Position numbers and translations under genes: made by a program. A DNA stretch of 64,000 bases from Kosakonia cowanii JCM 10956 = DSM 18146 (lineage in GTDB: Bacteria > Pseudomonadota > Gammaproteobacteria > Enterobacterales > Enterobacteriaceae). The stretch's first letter is position 1. Every line of letters starts with the position of its first letter. Positions 20,203 to 29,930 of this stretch are shown here, in pieces. The DNA lies in NCBI RefSeq assembly GCF_001975225.1, contig NZ_CP019445.1:1302001-1366000 (forward strand), given 5' to 3'. The notes beneath the pieces were generated by a model. The model worked only from the letters and a program-made list of their open reading frames with translations. It was not told where the DNA came from and made no database searches.

Positions 20203-21435
20203 TTAGAACAGCAGACGGGAACGAATGGTGCCCGGAATCGCTTTCATGCTCTGTAGCGCGGTCTGCGCAACCTCTTCTTCCGCTTCGATATCAACCACTA
20301 CATAGCCCATATGCGGCGTAGTTTGCAGATACTGCGCCGCAATGTTGATGTTCTGGCTGGCAAAAATCTGGTTAAGCGCCGTTAGCACGCCAGGACGGTT
20401 TTCATGGATATGCAGCAGACGACGACCGCCGTGCAACGGCAGAGAAACTTCCGGGAAGTTTACCGCCGAGAGCGTTGAGCCGTTATCGGAGTACTTAATC
20501 AGCTTACCGGCAACTTCCAGGCCGATATTCTCCTGCGCTTCCTGCGTTGAACCACCGATGTGCGGCGTCAGGATAACGTTATCAAACTCGCAGAGCGGCG
20601 AGTCGAACGGATCGCTGTTGGTCGCCGGTTCGGTCGGGAAGACGTCAATCGCTGCGCCCGCCAGGTGCTTACGCTTCAGGGCATCGCACAGCGCCGGGAT
20701 ATCAACCACAGTGCCGCGTGCCGCGTTGATCAGCAGTGCGCCCGGCTTCATCAGCGCCAGCTCCTCTTCGCCAATCATATTTTTCGTTGAGGCGTTTTCC
20801 GGCACGTGCAGGCTGACCACGTCGCTCATGTTCAGCAGATCGGAGAGATGCTGCACCTGGGTGGCGTTGCCGAGCGGCAGTTTGTTCTCGATATCGTAGA
20901 AGAAGACGTTCATCCCCAGCGATTCAGCAAGAATACCAAGCTGCGTGCCAATGTGGCCGTAGCCAATGATGCCGAGCTTTTTGCCGCGCGCTTCATAGGA
21001 GCCAACCGCCAGCTTGTTCCAGATACCGCGGTGCGCTTTGGCGTTCGCTTCCGGAATGCCGCGCATCAACAGCAGCAGTTCGCCGATCACTAACTCCGCA
21101 ACGGAACGGGTATTGGAGAAGGGGGCGTTAAAGACTGGTACACCGCGTTTGGCCGCGGCTTCCAGGTTCACCTGGTTGGTGCCGATACAGAAACAGCCGA
21201 TGGCGACCAGTTTTTCCGCCGCGGCGATGACATCTTCAGTCAGTTGAGTACGGGATCGCAGGCCAATGAAGTGGGCGTCGCGGATGGACTCTTTCAACTG
21301 CTCGCTGTCCAGTGCGCCCTTGTGGAATTCGATGTTGTTATAACCCGCCGCGCGGAGGCTTTCGACCGCTTTCTGGTGCACCCCTTCGACGAGCAGAAAT
21401 TTAATCTTGTCTTTCTCCAGTGATACCTTTGCCAT
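20203..21435 (-). CDS. serA: D-3-phosphoglycerate dehydrogenase
   Basis: 410 residues (MAKVSLEKDKIKFLLVEGVH), the E. coli length. The NAD-binding loop GYGHIGTQLG lies near 160. The catalytic Arg/Glu/His include HIGGSTQEAQENIG near 292. A C-terminal ACT domain (about 340-410, HENRPGVLTALNQIF) mediates serine feedback inhibition. First step of serine synthesis, supplying glycine and one-carbon units to gcv and metK metabolism. Confidence 0.98.
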   Translation of the reverse strand: MAKVSLEKDKIKFLLVEGVHQKAVESLRAAGYNNIEFHKGALDSEQLKESIRDAHFIGLRSRTQLTEDVIAAAEKLVAIGCFCIGTNQVNLEAAAKRGVPVFNAPFSNTRSVAELVIGELLLLMRGIPEANAKAHRGIWNKLAVGSYEARGKKLGIIGYGHIGTQLGILAESLGMNVFFYDIENKLPLGNATQVQHLSDLLNMSDVVSLHVPENASTKNMIGEEELALMKPGALLINAARGTVVDIPALCDALKRKHLAGAAIDVFPTEPATNSDPFDSPLCEFDNVILTPHIGGSTQEAQENIGLEVAGKLIKYSDNGSTLSAVNFPEVSLPLHGGRRLLHIHENRPGVLTALNQIFASQNINIAAQYLQTTPHMGYVVVDIEAEEEVAQTALQSMKAIPGTIRSRLLF

Positions 21436-21672
21436 TTACCCGACCCTGTTTTATGTCTGACTGTGATGTTGTGCGGAGGAAAACCGCGTTAGCCAACATA
21501 TCAAAAAAAACTATCGCGGCAATATGAACGTTTGCGTCGCCGCTCTGAAGAAATGTCATCCAGCGGGAAATGGCAGAGAAAAATGCTGGAAAAGCAGAAG
21601 CTCGCGGCAGGGATGCGAGATGAAGGGGAAAAACGTGACAGATATCACCGAATTTAACGATGTCAGATTTTT

Positions 21673-21696
21673 ACCGGGAGACCGCTGCCTCCCGGT
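21673..21696. terminator. Hairpin downstream of rpiA
   Basis: Arms ACCGGGAG and CTCCCGGT immediately after the rpiA stop; no clean U-run on the minus strand. The 265 bases between rpiA and serA otherwise hold the serA promoter region and no gene. Confidence 0.45.
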
Positions 21697-21700
21697 CAGA

Positions 21701-22360
21701 TCATTTCACGATGGTTTTGACGCCATCCGGGGTGCCGATCAGCGCCACGTCAGCCCCGCGATTCGCGAATAAGCCCACCGTGACCACACCGGGAATATTG
21801 TTGATGGTGTTCTCCATCGCGATGGGATCGAGAATTTCCAGACCATAGACATCAAGGATGACGTTGCCGTTATCCGTCACCACATTCTGGCGATACTCCG
21901 GGCGACCGCCCAGCTTGACCAGCGTTCGCGCGACCGCACTGCGCGCCATCGGGATCACCTCAACCGGTAACGGGAATTTACCGAGGATCGGCACCTGCTT
22001 TGAGGCATCTGCGATACAGATAAACTTATCCGCGACTGAAGCAATGATCTTCTCGCGGGTCAGCGCCGCGCCGCCGCCTTTTATCATCTGCATCTGGTCG
22101 TTAATCTCATCCGCGCCGTCAACGTAGATCCCCAGGCGATCGACCGCGTTAAGATCGAAAACGGTGATGCCCAAGCTTTTCAGCTTCTCGGTGGAAGCAT
22201 CCGAGCTGGAAACCGCACCCTCAATCTGCCCTTTCATGGTACCCAGCGCATCAATAAAGTGTGCCGCGGTGGAGCCGGTCCCTACGCCGACGATGGTGCC
22301 GGGTTCAACATAATGAAGTGCTGCCCAGCCCACTGCTTTTTTGAGTTCATCCTGCGTCAT
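21701..22360 (-). CDS. rpiA: Ribose-5-phosphate isomerase A
   Basis: 219 residues from [18 protein letters not shown]; the frame is open to 22453 but the extension is not conserved. Substrate loops [11 protein letters not shown] (about 28-38), DGADEIN (about 81-87) and [11 protein letters not shown] (about 94-104) are intact. It interconverts ribose-5-P and ribulose-5-P in the pentose phosphate pathway. Divergent from argP, as in E. coli. Confidence 0.98.
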   Translation of the reverse strand: MTQDELKKAVGWAALHYVEPGTIVGVGTGSTAAHFIDALGTMKGQIEGAVSSSDASTEKLKSLGITVFDLNAVDRLGIYVDGADEINDQMQMIKGGGAALTREKIIASVADKFICIADASKQVPILGKFPLPVEVIPMARSAVARTLVKLGGRPEYRQNVVTDNGNVILDVYGLEILDPIAMENTINNIPGVVTVGLFANRGADVALIGTPDGVKTIVK

Positions 22361-22522
22361 GGTCGTTCGCCTGTGGTGTGAAATTTCAGGCGCATTATAA
22401 ATAGGCTCTGCCGAAAAGTCCCTGTGACCTGTGTCACAATACTCGACAACCATTTTCGTCTGCCACGACGGGAAATTTATGTCATAGTGCGAAAGACTAT
22501 TTTTCAGGAGATTGCCCGAGCA

Positions 22523-23416
22523 ATGAAACGTCCGGATTACAGAACACTACAGGCACTTGATGCAGTCATTCGTGAGCGTGGGTTTGAGCGTGCTGCGCAA
22601 AAGCTCTGTATTACTCAATCCGCCGTGTCACAGCGTATCAAGCAACTGGAGAACATGTTCGGGCAGCCATTGCTGGTGCGTACCGTACCGCCGCGCCCCA
22701 CCGAGCAAGGGCAAAAGCTGCTGGCGCTGTTGCGCCAGGTTGAGCTGCTGGAAGAGGAGTGGCTGGGCGACGAGCAAACCGGTTCTACGCCGCTGCTGCT
22801 GTCGCTTGCGGTCAACGCCGACAGTCTGGCAACATGGCTGCTGCCCGCGCTGGCGCCGGTGCTGGTCGACTCCCCGATTCGCCTCAATTTGCAGGTGGAA
22901 GATGAAACCCGCACCCAGGAGCGTCTGCGTCGCGGTGAAGTGGTTGGCGCGGTGAGTATTCAGCCTCAGGCGCTGCCAAGCTGCCTGGTGGATAAACTGG
23001 GCGCGCTCGATTACCTGTTTGTCGGCTCAAAAGAGTTTGCCGAACGCTACTTCCCCAACGGCGTGACGCGTTCCGCGCTGCTGAAAGCGCCTGCGGTGGC
23101 GTTTGACCATCTCGACGATATGCATCAGGCCTTTTTGCAGCAATATTTCGATCTGCCGCCCGGCAGCGTTCCCTGCCATATCGTTAACTCATCGGAAGCC
23201 TTTGTGCAGCTGGCGCGCCAGGGAACGACATGCTGCATGATCCCACATCTGCAAATCGAAAAAGAGCTGGCGAGCGGTGAGCTTATCGACCTGACGCCGG
23301 GCCTGCTGCAGCGCCGTATGCTCTACTGGCACCGCTTTGCGCCGGAAAGCCGGATGATGCGCAACGTCACCGATGCGCTGCTGGCGTTCGGTCATCGGGT
23401 ACTGCGACAGGATTAA
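22523..23416 (+). CDS. argP: LysR-type regulator ArgP (IciA)
   Basis: 297 residues from [20 protein letters not shown] after CAGGAG. The N-terminal winged HTH (about 1-60) contains [23 protein letters not shown]. The LysR substrate domain (about 90-290) senses lysine/arginine. It activates argO when arginine is high; argO lies two genes away. In E. coli the scpABC genes separate argP from yggE; here they are adjacent. Confidence 0.97.
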   Translation: MKRPDYRTLQALDAVIRERGFERAAQKLCITQSAVSQRIKQLENMFGQPLLVRTVPPRPTEQGQKLLALLRQVELLEEEWLGDEQTGSTPLLLSLAVNADSLATWLLPALAPVLVDSPIRLNLQVEDETRTQERLRRGEVVGAVSIQPQALPSCLVDKLGALDYLFVGSKEFAERYFPNGVTRSALLKAPAVAFDHLDDMHQAFLQQYFDLPPGSVPCHIVNSSEAFVQLARQGTTCCMIPHLQIEKELASGELIDLTPGLLQRRMLYWHRFAPESRMMRNVTDALLAFGHRVLRQD

Positions 23417-23422
23417 GAGAGA

Positions 23423-23446
23423 CCCTCTCCCCGAATGAGGAGAGGG
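23423..23446. terminator. Bidirectional terminator between argP and yggE
   Basis: Arms CCCTCTCC and GGAGAGGG around CCGAATGA between convergent genes. Confidence 0.65.
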
Positions 23447-23455
23447 ACGCCAGCT

Positions 23456-24205
23456 TTACTTCGCGGCTGGCGTGGACTGCGGTTGTTGCTGCGCCTGATT
23501 AGGCTCAATCTGGAAGACTACATCGACCTGATCGTCAAACTGGATGGTCGGCTGTTCGTAGGTCTCCTGCGCCGCAGACTCCGCTGGCGCATCGGCCTTC
23601 ATCATGCGCACCATCGGGCTCGGCTGATAGTTAGAGACATGGTAACGAACGCTGTAGACCGGGCCGAGTTTGGCATTAAAGCCGGCAGCCAGCTGCTGCG
23701 CCTGACGGGTTGCGTCATCAATTGCCGCTTTACGGGCTTTATCCTTGAAGGACTCCGATTGCGCAACGCCAAGCGAGACGGAGCGGATTTCGTTCAGACC
23801 CGCTTTCAGCGCGCCATCAAGCAGTGAGTTAAGCTTATCCAGCTCGCGCAACGTCACTTCCACGGTGCGCACAGCGCGATAGCCTTTCAGAATGCTTTTG
23901 CCGTTCTGGTAGTCATAATCGGGCTGGGTACGTAAGTTCGCTGAGTTGATATCTTTACGGGCGATGCCGTTTTGCTCAAGGAAGCTCAGGTATTGCGCAA
24001 CGCGATCGTCCGCCTGCTTCTTGGCTGAGGCCGCATCTTTCGCAGCGACGTTCACTTCAATCGCCAGGGTGGCGATATCGGGGGTCGCATCCACGCTTGC
24101 CGTACCCGTTGTGACAATGTGCGGGCCATCCGGCAATTCACTGGCCTGTACCGCCATTGCGCTGAAACCCACCATCGCCGCCAGGGCTATCACTTTACGT
24201 TTCAC
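23456..24205 (-). CDS. yggE: SIMPL-domain periplasmic protein YggE
   Basis: 249 residues. A signal peptide (MKRKVIALAAMVGFSAMAVQA) ends at about 21. The SIMPL domain (DUF541) covers about 30-225 with the family pattern of a conserved beta-alpha repeat. The tail is Gln/Pro-rich. In E. coli YggE is tied to lower oxidative stress, by an unknown mechanism. Convergent with argP. Confidence 0.92.
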   Translation of the reverse strand: MKRKVIALAAMVGFSAMAVQASELPDGPHIVTTGTASVDATPDIATLAIEVNVAAKDAASAKKQADDRVAQYLSFLEQNGIARKDINSANLRTQPDYDYQNGKSILKGYRAVRTVEVTLRELDKLNSLLDGALKAGLNEIRSVSLGVAQSESFKDKARKAAIDDATRQAQQLAAGFNAKLGPVYSVRYHVSNYQPSPMVRMMKADAPAESAAQETYEQPTIQFDDQVDVVFQIEPNQAQQQPQSTPAAK

Positions 24206-24298
24206 AGGTACTCCTCCATGTTACTCAATTACGTCCCGTTGGACGGACGCCTGGCAGCAAGCTTAGCCACTTACGCCTGATTGTCCATCGGACTTACC

Positions 24299-24934
24299 TT
24301 AACTGAATAATCCTTGCAAATGGTTAACACCTTCCACCGCCAGTTTCAGCGCGATAAACCACATCACCAGGCCGACCAGACTATTGATAACCCGCTGCGC
24401 TGTGGCGGTGCGCAAACGCGGCGCGAGCCAGGCGGCCAGTAGCGCCAGGCTGAAGAACCAGAGAAAAGAGGCGCTGAAGGTGCCGAGGGCGAACCAGCGC
24501 TTCGGCATCTCCGCGAACTGCCCGCCAAGGCTGCCGAGCACCACAAAGGTATCGAGATAGACATGGGGATTGAGCCACGTAACGGCCAGCATGGTGGCGA
24601 TGATCTGCCCACGCCCCTGGCGAAGCGCTCCTGCATTTTCCAGATCGATATCACCGGCAAAGGCGGTTTTCAGCGCGCCAAAGCCGTACCACAGCAGAAA
24701 AAGCACTCCGCCCCATGTCACCAGCGCCAGCAGCCACGGCGACTGCATCAGTAACGCACTGCCGCCAAATACCCCGGCGCAAATCAGCGCAACGTCGCTC
24801 AGAGTGCAGAGCAGCGCTGTCATGAGGTGATACTGCCGACGAATGCCCTGGTTCATGACGAATGCGTTTTGCGGCCCCAGCGGCAAAATCAAAGCAGCAC
24901 CCAGCATAAGCCCTTGTAAATAATAAGATAACAC
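24299..24934 (-). CDS. argO: Arginine exporter ArgO
   Basis: 211 residues with five to six hydrophobic segments. The LysE-family N-terminus [19 protein letters not shown] and the motif [20 protein letters not shown] are present. It exports arginine and the toxic analogue canavanine. The 139-base upstream gap to mscS should contain the ArgP site; I could not pick it out with confidence. Confidence 0.96.
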   Translation of the reverse strand: MLSYYLQGLMLGAALILPLGPQNAFVMNQGIRRQYHLMTALLCTLSDVALICAGVFGGSALLMQSPWLLALVTWGGVLFLLWYGFGALKTAFAGDIDLENAGALRQGRGQIIATMLAVTWLNPHVYLDTFVVLGSLGGQFAEMPKRWFALGTFSASFLWFFSLALLAAWLAPRLRTATAQRVINSLVGLVMWFIALKLAVEGVNHLQGLFS

Positions 24935-25048
24935 GTCAAATATCCATTCGATTTATTGCAGGAAGCTGACTATAACGCGCGGGGATCATTAGGTGAAATT
25001 GATAATTTTAATCCGTCATTAACCAGGCTAATGACGACAGCGATAAAA

Positions 25049-25069
25049 AAGGCCGACAATGTCGGCCTT
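25049..25069 (-). terminator. mscS terminator
   Basis: AAGGCCGACA-A/T-TGTCGGCCTT hairpin followed on the minus strand by TTTTTTATCG, directly after the mscS stop. Confidence 0.9.
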
Positions 25070-25073
25070 GTGC

Positions 25074-25934
25074 TTACTCGTCAGGTTGCTCTTTAACCCG
25101 TTTTAAATTCACATCCATTTGCGGGAACGGGAAGCTAATCCCTTCCTCATCGAAACGGCGCTTGATGGTCTCCAGTACATCCCAGTAGACGTTTTGCAGA
25201 TCGCTACTTTTACTCCAGATACGCACCACAAAGTTGATCGACGACGCGCCCAGCTCGTTGAGGCGTACCGTCATCTCGCGATCTTTGATGATGCGGTCAT
25301 CGGCCTGGATAATCTCGTTCAGAATACGTTTGACCTGGTCGATATCCGAATCATAGGCCACACCGATAATCAGCTCGTTACGGCGCACCGGCTCGCGGGA
25401 GAAGTTAATGATGTTGCCCGCGATGATTTTACCGTTCGGGATGACGATAATGCGGCCATCCGGCGTGCGCAGGGTGGTCGAGAAAATCTGCACCTGCAAT
25501 ACCGTGCCGGCAACGCCGCCCAGATCAACATACTCGCCAGAGCGGAACGGACGGAAGGTCACCAGCAGCACGCCCGCCGCGAGGTTGGAGAGCGACCCTT
25601 GCAGCGCCAGACCAATGGCCAGGCCGGCGGCACCGAGCACCGCGATCACCGACGCCGTTTGTACGCCGACGCGCCCCAGCGCAGCAATCAGGGTAAATGC
25701 GATAATACCGTAGCGAACCAGTGCGGAGAGGAAGTCCGCAACGGTGGCGTCAATGTGTCTTGCACGCATCACCCGGTTAAGGGCGTTCGAAATAACGCGC
25801 GCCACAATCATACCGACGATGATGATGGCGATCGCCGCCACGATATTTACGGCATAGCTCAACAGCAGCGCCTGGTTATTTACCAGCCAGGACCCCGCGT
25901 TGTTGATGCTATCGACAACGTGAAGATCTTCCAT
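25074..25934 (-). CDS. mscS: Small-conductance mechanosensitive channel MscS
   Basis: 286 residues, as in E. coli. Three transmembrane helices; the pore helix TM3 carries the Gly/Ala-packed stretch [20 protein letters not shown] (about 94-113). The beta domain follows ([19 protein letters not shown]), then the cytoplasmic vestibule. It opens on membrane tension to relieve hypo-osmotic shock. Located between fbaA and argO in conserved order. Confidence 0.97.
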   Translation of the reverse strand: MEDLHVVDSINNAGSWLVNNQALLLSYAVNIVAAIAIIIVGMIVARVISNALNRVMRARHIDATVADFLSALVRYGIIAFTLIAALGRVGVQTASVIAVLGAAGLAIGLALQGSLSNLAAGVLLVTFRPFRSGEYVDLGGVAGTVLQVQIFSTTLRTPDGRIIVIPNGKIIAGNIINFSREPVRRNELIIGVAYDSDIDQVKRILNEIIQADDRIIKDREMTVRLNELGASSINFVVRIWSKSSDLQNVYWDVLETIKRRFDEEGISFPFPQMDVNLKRVKEQPDE

Positions 25935-26076
25935 ATTGTGCTTCCTTCTATTGTTCCAAAACGGAAAAAACGCCCCTTGCCAAAAGGACAGCCCCCTAAA
26001 GGGTAAACAAAAAGAGGCGCTTTCGCCAAATAGTTAACATTCGCGGGCGAATAGCAGCTTATTGAATTCGCAATAA

Positions 26077-26103
26077 AAAAGGCCCGCTAAGTGCGGGCCT
26101 TTT
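26077..26103 (-). terminator. fbaA terminator
   Basis: Perfect 11-base arms AAAAGGCCCGC and GCGGGCCTTTT with loop TAAGT, 20 bases past the fbaA stop, with an A/T tail in both directions. Confidence 0.9.
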
Positions 26104-26122
26104 CGGAAAAGAGCTGCGTAAA

Positions 26123-27202
26123 TTACAGAACGTCTACTGCGTTCAGCTCTTTAAATGCCTGCTCCAGACGCGTCACCATGCTGGTCTGCGCTGCACGCAG
26201 CCATACGCGCGGGTCGTAGTATTTCTTGTTCGGCTGGTCTTCGCCTTTCGGGTTGCCCAGCTGGCTCTGCAGGTAGCCTTCGTTATCTTTGTAGTACTTC
26301 AGAATACCTTCCCAGGTTGCCCATTGGGTGTCGGTATCGATGTTCATTTTGATAACGCCGTAGCTTACGGAGTCTTTGATTTCCTGAGCAGAAGAGCCGG
26401 AACCGCCGTGGAACACGAAGTTCAGGCTGTTGTGCGGCAGGTTATGTTTCTTAGAAACATACTCCTGAGAGTCACGCAGGATAGTCGGGGTCAGTTTAAC
26501 GTTACCCGGCTTGTAAACGCCGTGAACGTTACCGAAGGAAGCCGCAATGGTGAAACGCGGGCTGATGGCGTTCAGCTTGGTGTAAGCGTAGTCCACGTCT
26601 TCCGGCTGGGTGTAGAGAGCAGATGCGTCCATATGGCTGTTGTCGACGCCATCTTCTTCACCGCCGGTGCAGCCCAGTTCGATCTCGAGGGTCATGCCCA
26701 TTTTGGACATGCGCTCGAGGTACTTAGAGCAGATCTCGATGTTCTCTTCCAGAGACTCTTCAGACAGGTCGATCATGTGAGAAGAGAACAGCGGTTTGCC
26801 GGTAGCAGCGAAGTGTTTTTCACCCGCGTCCAGCAGGCCGTCGATCCACGGCAGCAGTTTTTTCGCGCAATGGTCAGTGTGCAGAATAACCGGCACACCG
26901 TAGTGTTCTGCCATCTGGTGAACGTGATGCGCGCCAGAGATCGCACCCAGAATAGCCGCGCCCTGAGGAACGTCAGTTTTCACGCCTTTGCCCGCGATGA
27001 ACGCAGCGCCGCCGTTGGAGAACTGTACGATTACTGGTGCGCGAACTTTCGCAGCGGCTTCCAGAACGGCGTTGATGGAGTCAGTGCCCACGCAGTTAAC
27101 TGCTGGCAGAGCGAAGTTGTTTTCTTTAGCTACCTGGAACACTTTCTGAACGTCATCACCGGTGATCACGCCAGGTTTTACGAAATCAAAAATTTTAGAC
27201 AT
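26123..27202 (-). CDS. fbaA: Class II fructose-bisphosphate aldolase
   Basis: 359 residues. Zinc-ligand and catalytic motifs are present: ILHTDHCAKKLLPW (Asp109/His110 region), a second His near 226 (NVHGVYKPGNV) and FHGGSGSSAQEI (His264 region). It cleaves fructose-1,6-bisphosphate in glycolysis. Third gene of epd-pgk-fbaA. Codon use is strongly biased, fitting a highly expressed gene. Confidence 0.98.
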   Translation of the reverse strand: MSKIFDFVKPGVITGDDVQKVFQVAKENNFALPAVNCVGTDSINAVLEAAAKVRAPVIVQFSNGGAAFIAGKGVKTDVPQGAAILGAISGAHHVHQMAEHYGVPVILHTDHCAKKLLPWIDGLLDAGEKHFAATGKPLFSSHMIDLSEESLEENIEICSKYLERMSKMGMTLEIELGCTGGEEDGVDNSHMDASALYTQPEDVDYAYTKLNAISPRFTIAASFGNVHGVYKPGNVKLTPTILRDSQEYVSKKHNLPHNSLNFVFHGGSGSSAQEIKDSVSYGVIKMNIDTDTQWATWEGILKYYKDNEGYLQSQLGNPKGEDQPNKKYYDPRVWLRAAQTSMVTRLEQAFKELNAVDVL

Positions 27203-27263
27203 GTTACGTAGTCCTGTATCTTTGGCCTGGAAAAATGCGTGCCTTATAGCGCGCTGAAATTAA

Positions 27264-27279
27264 GGCGGGTTACCCCGCC
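27264..27279 (-). terminator. Small hairpin between pgk and fbaA
   Basis: GGCGGG-TTAC-CCCGCC just after pgk. An intercistronic stem, possibly an mRNA processing or attenuation site rather than a full terminator, since fbaA follows. Confidence 0.4.
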
Positions 27280-27288
27280 CTGCTGATC

Positions 27289-28452
27289 TTACTGCTTAGC
27301 GCGCTCTTCGAGCATGGCTACTGCCGGCAGAACTTTGCCTTCCACGAATTCGAGGAATGCGCCGCCGCCAGTGGAGATGTAGGAGATCTTGTCAGCGATA
27401 CCGAACAGATCGATAGCAGCCAGCGTGTCGCCGCCGCCTGCGATGGAGAACGCGTCGCTGTCAGCGATGGCGTTCGCCACGATTTCAGTACCCTTACGGA
27501 AGTTCGGGAACTCAAAGACGCCAACCGGACCATTCCACAGAATAGTTTTGGCGTTTTTCAGGATTTCAGCCAGTTTCTGTGCGGAAACGTCGCCCAAATC
27601 CAGAATTTGCTCATCATCTTTGATGTCATTAACGGATTTCAGCGTCGCGTTAGCGGTTTCGGAGAACTCGGTCGCCACACGCACATCGGTCGGAACCGGA
27701 ATATCGCAGGTGCTCAGCAGACGTTTGGCTTCATCAACCAGATCCGCTTCGTACAGGGATTTACCAACGTTATGACCCTGGGCCGCAACGAAGGTGTTAG
27801 CGATACCGCCGCCAACGATCAACTGGTCAGCGATTTTGGACAGGGAATCCAGCACGGTCAGTTTGGTAGAAACTTTGGAGCCGCCAACGATAGCCACCAT
27901 CGGGCGAGCCGGCTCTTTCAGTGCTTTACCCAGTGCGTCCAGCTCTTCTGCCAGCAGCGGGCCTGCGCACGCGACATCAGCAAATTTACCGACACCGTGA
28001 GTAGAAGCCTGCGCGCGGTGCGCAGTACCAAAGGCGTCCATGACAAAGACGTCGCACAGCGCGGCATATTTCTTCGCCAGCGTTTCGTCGTCTTTCTTCT
28101 CGCCTTTGTTGAAGCGTACGTTTTCCAGCACGACCAGCTCACCGGCAGCGATTTCTACGCCATCCAGGTAATCTTTTGCCAGGCGAACCGGGTTGGAGAG
28201 TTTGTCTTTCAGATAGTTAACTACCGGAAGCAGAGAGAATTCTTCGTTGTATTCACCTTCGGTCGGGCGACCCAGGTGAGACGTTACCATCACTTTCGCG
28301 CCCTGTTTCAGCGCCAGTTCGATGGTCGGCAGAGAAGCACGGATACGCGCATCGCTGGTCACTTTCCCTTCTTTAACCGGTACGTTCAAATCCGCACGGA
28401 TTAGAACGCGTTTACCAGCCAGATCCAGATCGGTCATCTTAATTACAGACAT
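27289..28452 (-). CDS. pgk: Phosphoglycerate kinase
   Basis: 387 residues. The substrate-binding N-domain begins [25 protein letters not shown]. The ATP-side motif [12 protein letters not shown] lies near 195 and [13 protein letters not shown] near 350. It produces ATP from 1,3-bisphosphoglycerate. Middle gene of epd-pgk-fbaA, 47 bases after epd, with highly biased codons. Confidence 0.98.
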   Translation of the reverse strand: MSVIKMTDLDLAGKRVLIRADLNVPVKEGKVTSDARIRASLPTIELALKQGAKVMVTSHLGRPTEGEYNEEFSLLPVVNYLKDKLSNPVRLAKDYLDGVEIAAGELVVLENVRFNKGEKKDDETLAKKYAALCDVFVMDAFGTAHRAQASTHGVGKFADVACAGPLLAEELDALGKALKEPARPMVAIVGGSKVSTKLTVLDSLSKIADQLIVGGGIANTFVAAQGHNVGKSLYEADLVDEAKRLLSTCDIPVPTDVRVATEFSETANATLKSVNDIKDDEQILDLGDVSAQKLAEILKNAKTILWNGPVGVFEFPNFRKGTEIVANAIADSDAFSIAGGGDTLAAIDLFGIADKISYISTGGGAFLEFVEGKVLPAVAMLEERAKQ

Positions 28453-28499
28453 GGTGAATCCTCTCGATGATTCTTAAGTTTTGTAGACACTCGCGTGCC

Positions 28500-29519
28500 T
28501 TACCTGAAACTCACTGCAGCTATTGCTAACGTTGTGTCGAGCATACGGTTAGCAAAGCCCCATTCGTTGTCGCACCACACAAGGGTTTTAATCAGGTGCG
28601 AACCACTGACCCGGGTTTGCGTGCCATCGACAATGGCACTATGCGGATCGTGGTTAAAATCAATTGAGACCAACGGTAATTCCGTATAGTCAACTATACC
28701 ATGAAATGTTCCCTGCGCTGCTTTTTGCAGCAACTGGTTGACTTCACTCGCTTTTACCGGCTTTTGCACCGTTACGCTTAAATCAATGGCGGTGACGTTA
28801 ATGGTCGGTACGCGCACCGCAATCGCTTCGAATTTGTCATTAAACTGCGGGAAAATGCGCGAGATGCCCGCCGCCAGTTTGGTATCGACCGGGATGATTG
28901 ACTGGCTGGCTGCGCGTGTACGGCGCAGATCGGCATGATAGGCGTCAATCACCTGCTGATCGTGCATCGCCGAGTGGATTGTCGTTACCGTTCCCCACTC
29001 AATGCCGTAAGCCTCGTCGAGCAGTTTGATCACCGGAATAATACAGTTCGTGGTGCAGGAGGCGTTGGAGACAAGGTGATCTTCGGGACGCAGCGTCATA
29101 TGGTTCACGCCAAAGACGATGGTTGCGTCGAGATCGCTGCTGCCAGGATGAGAGAAGAGCACTTTTTTCGCGCCTGCCGCCAGATGGGCTTCGCCATCTT
29201 CACGGCTGCCATAAACGCCGGTGCAATCAAGCACGATATCAACGCCCAGCTCGCGCCACGGCAGCGCAGAAATCTCGCTTTCGTGCAGGAGGCGAATGGC
29301 ATCGTCGCCAATAAATAGCTGCTCCCGCTCCTGGCGCACATCCCAGGCAAAACGCCCATGGCTGGTGTCGTACTTCAGCAGATGCGCGATCCCCGCGGCA
29401 TCCGCCAGTTCATTGATTGCCACCACGGTGATCTCGGCGCGACGCCCTGATTCGTAGAGTGCCCGAACCACGTTGCGCCCGATGCGACCGAAACCGTTAA
29501 TCGCTATGCGTAGGCTCAT
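28500..29519 (-). CDS. epd: Erythrose-4-phosphate dehydrogenase (GapB)
   Basis: 339 residues from [20 protein letters not shown], with AGGAG five bases before the ATG. A frame open to 29846 adds 109 unconserved residues and was rejected. A GAPDH-type enzyme with the NAD loop INGFGRIGR and catalytic Cys in [11 protein letters not shown] (about 155). It oxidises erythrose-4-P to 4-phosphoerythronate for pyridoxal phosphate synthesis. First gene of epd-pgk-fbaA. Confidence 0.96.
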   Translation of the reverse strand: MSLRIAINGFGRIGRNVVRALYESGRRAEITVVAINELADAAGIAHLLKYDTSHGRFAWDVRQEREQLFIGDDAIRLLHESEISALPWRELGVDIVLDCTGVYGSREDGEAHLAAGAKKVLFSHPGSSDLDATIVFGVNHMTLRPEDHLVSNASCTTNCIIPVIKLLDEAYGIEWGTVTTIHSAMHDQQVIDAYHADLRRTRAASQSIIPVDTKLAAGISRIFPQFNDKFEAIAVRVPTINVTAIDLSVTVQKPVKASEVNQLLQKAAQGTFHGIVDYTELPLVSIDFNHDPHSAIVDGTQTRVSGSHLIKTLVWCDNEWGFANRMLDTTLAIAAVSFR

Positions 29520-29639
29520 AACTCTCCTGCAAGGCCAGCCCGCCTGAAGTGGATGACAGAGTAATCCAGTCGCCACCAGAGGGGAATCCTCGCCTGCCTG
29601 AACTGCGTCTGTTTGGTTATTTGTCGAACATTTAGCCGA

Positions 29640-29653
29640 CTGAAACGCTTCAG
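29640..29653. promoter_or_regulatory. Cra (FruR) box upstream of epd
   Basis: CTGAAACGCTTCAG: the core TGAAACGCTTCA differs from the palindromic Cra consensus TGAAACGTTTCA at one base. It lies about 121 bases upstream of epd. Cra repression of epd-pgk is established in E. coli. Confidence 0.7.
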
Positions 29654-29711
29654 CTAGAATAAGCGAAAGCTGGAATAAAAGGAATGATTGTCCAGACGGA
29701 TTCGCCAGTAA

Positions 29712-29727
29712 TCTGACTTGCATCACA
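29712..29727 (-). promoter_or_regulatory. CRP-like site upstream of epd
   Basis: On the minus strand TGTGATGCAAGTCAGA matches TGTGA-N6-TCACA at 9 of 10 fixed bases, 193 bases from the epd start. A CRP-dependent distal epd promoter is known in E. coli. Confidence 0.65.
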
Positions 29728-29930
29728 TTTTTGCTGGAATAATTGACGGGAAAAGAGAGGTCTAACTGAGGGCCAGAAAAACGAACGAAGGGGGAAGAAA
29801 AGCGTCCTTGCTGGTTTATCAGACGGGAGAGTGTGTTGTGAAGCATTAAACAAGCCGGGCTGATGAGGGCTACTCTGAACCCATTTCACTCCCCCACTTC
29901 TGCGATAAAACGCCGTGCACTAAACGCGGC

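Larger units (their letters stand above)
29520..29930 (-). promoter_or_regulatory. epd-pgk-fbaA upstream region (no gene)
   Basis: 411 bases without a conserved gene. The half next to epd carries a Cra-like box (29640-29653) and a CRP-like site (29712-29727). The far part (29740-29905) shows nothing recognisable, apart from a possible terminator of the antirepressor gene at about 29914-29932 (GCCG...CGGC followed by TTTT on the minus strand). Confidence 0.6.

Noticed and set aside
29520-29846. N-terminal extension of epd by 109 codons
   Set aside because: The conserved protein starts at 29519 behind AGGAG; the extension runs through the Cra and CRP sites.
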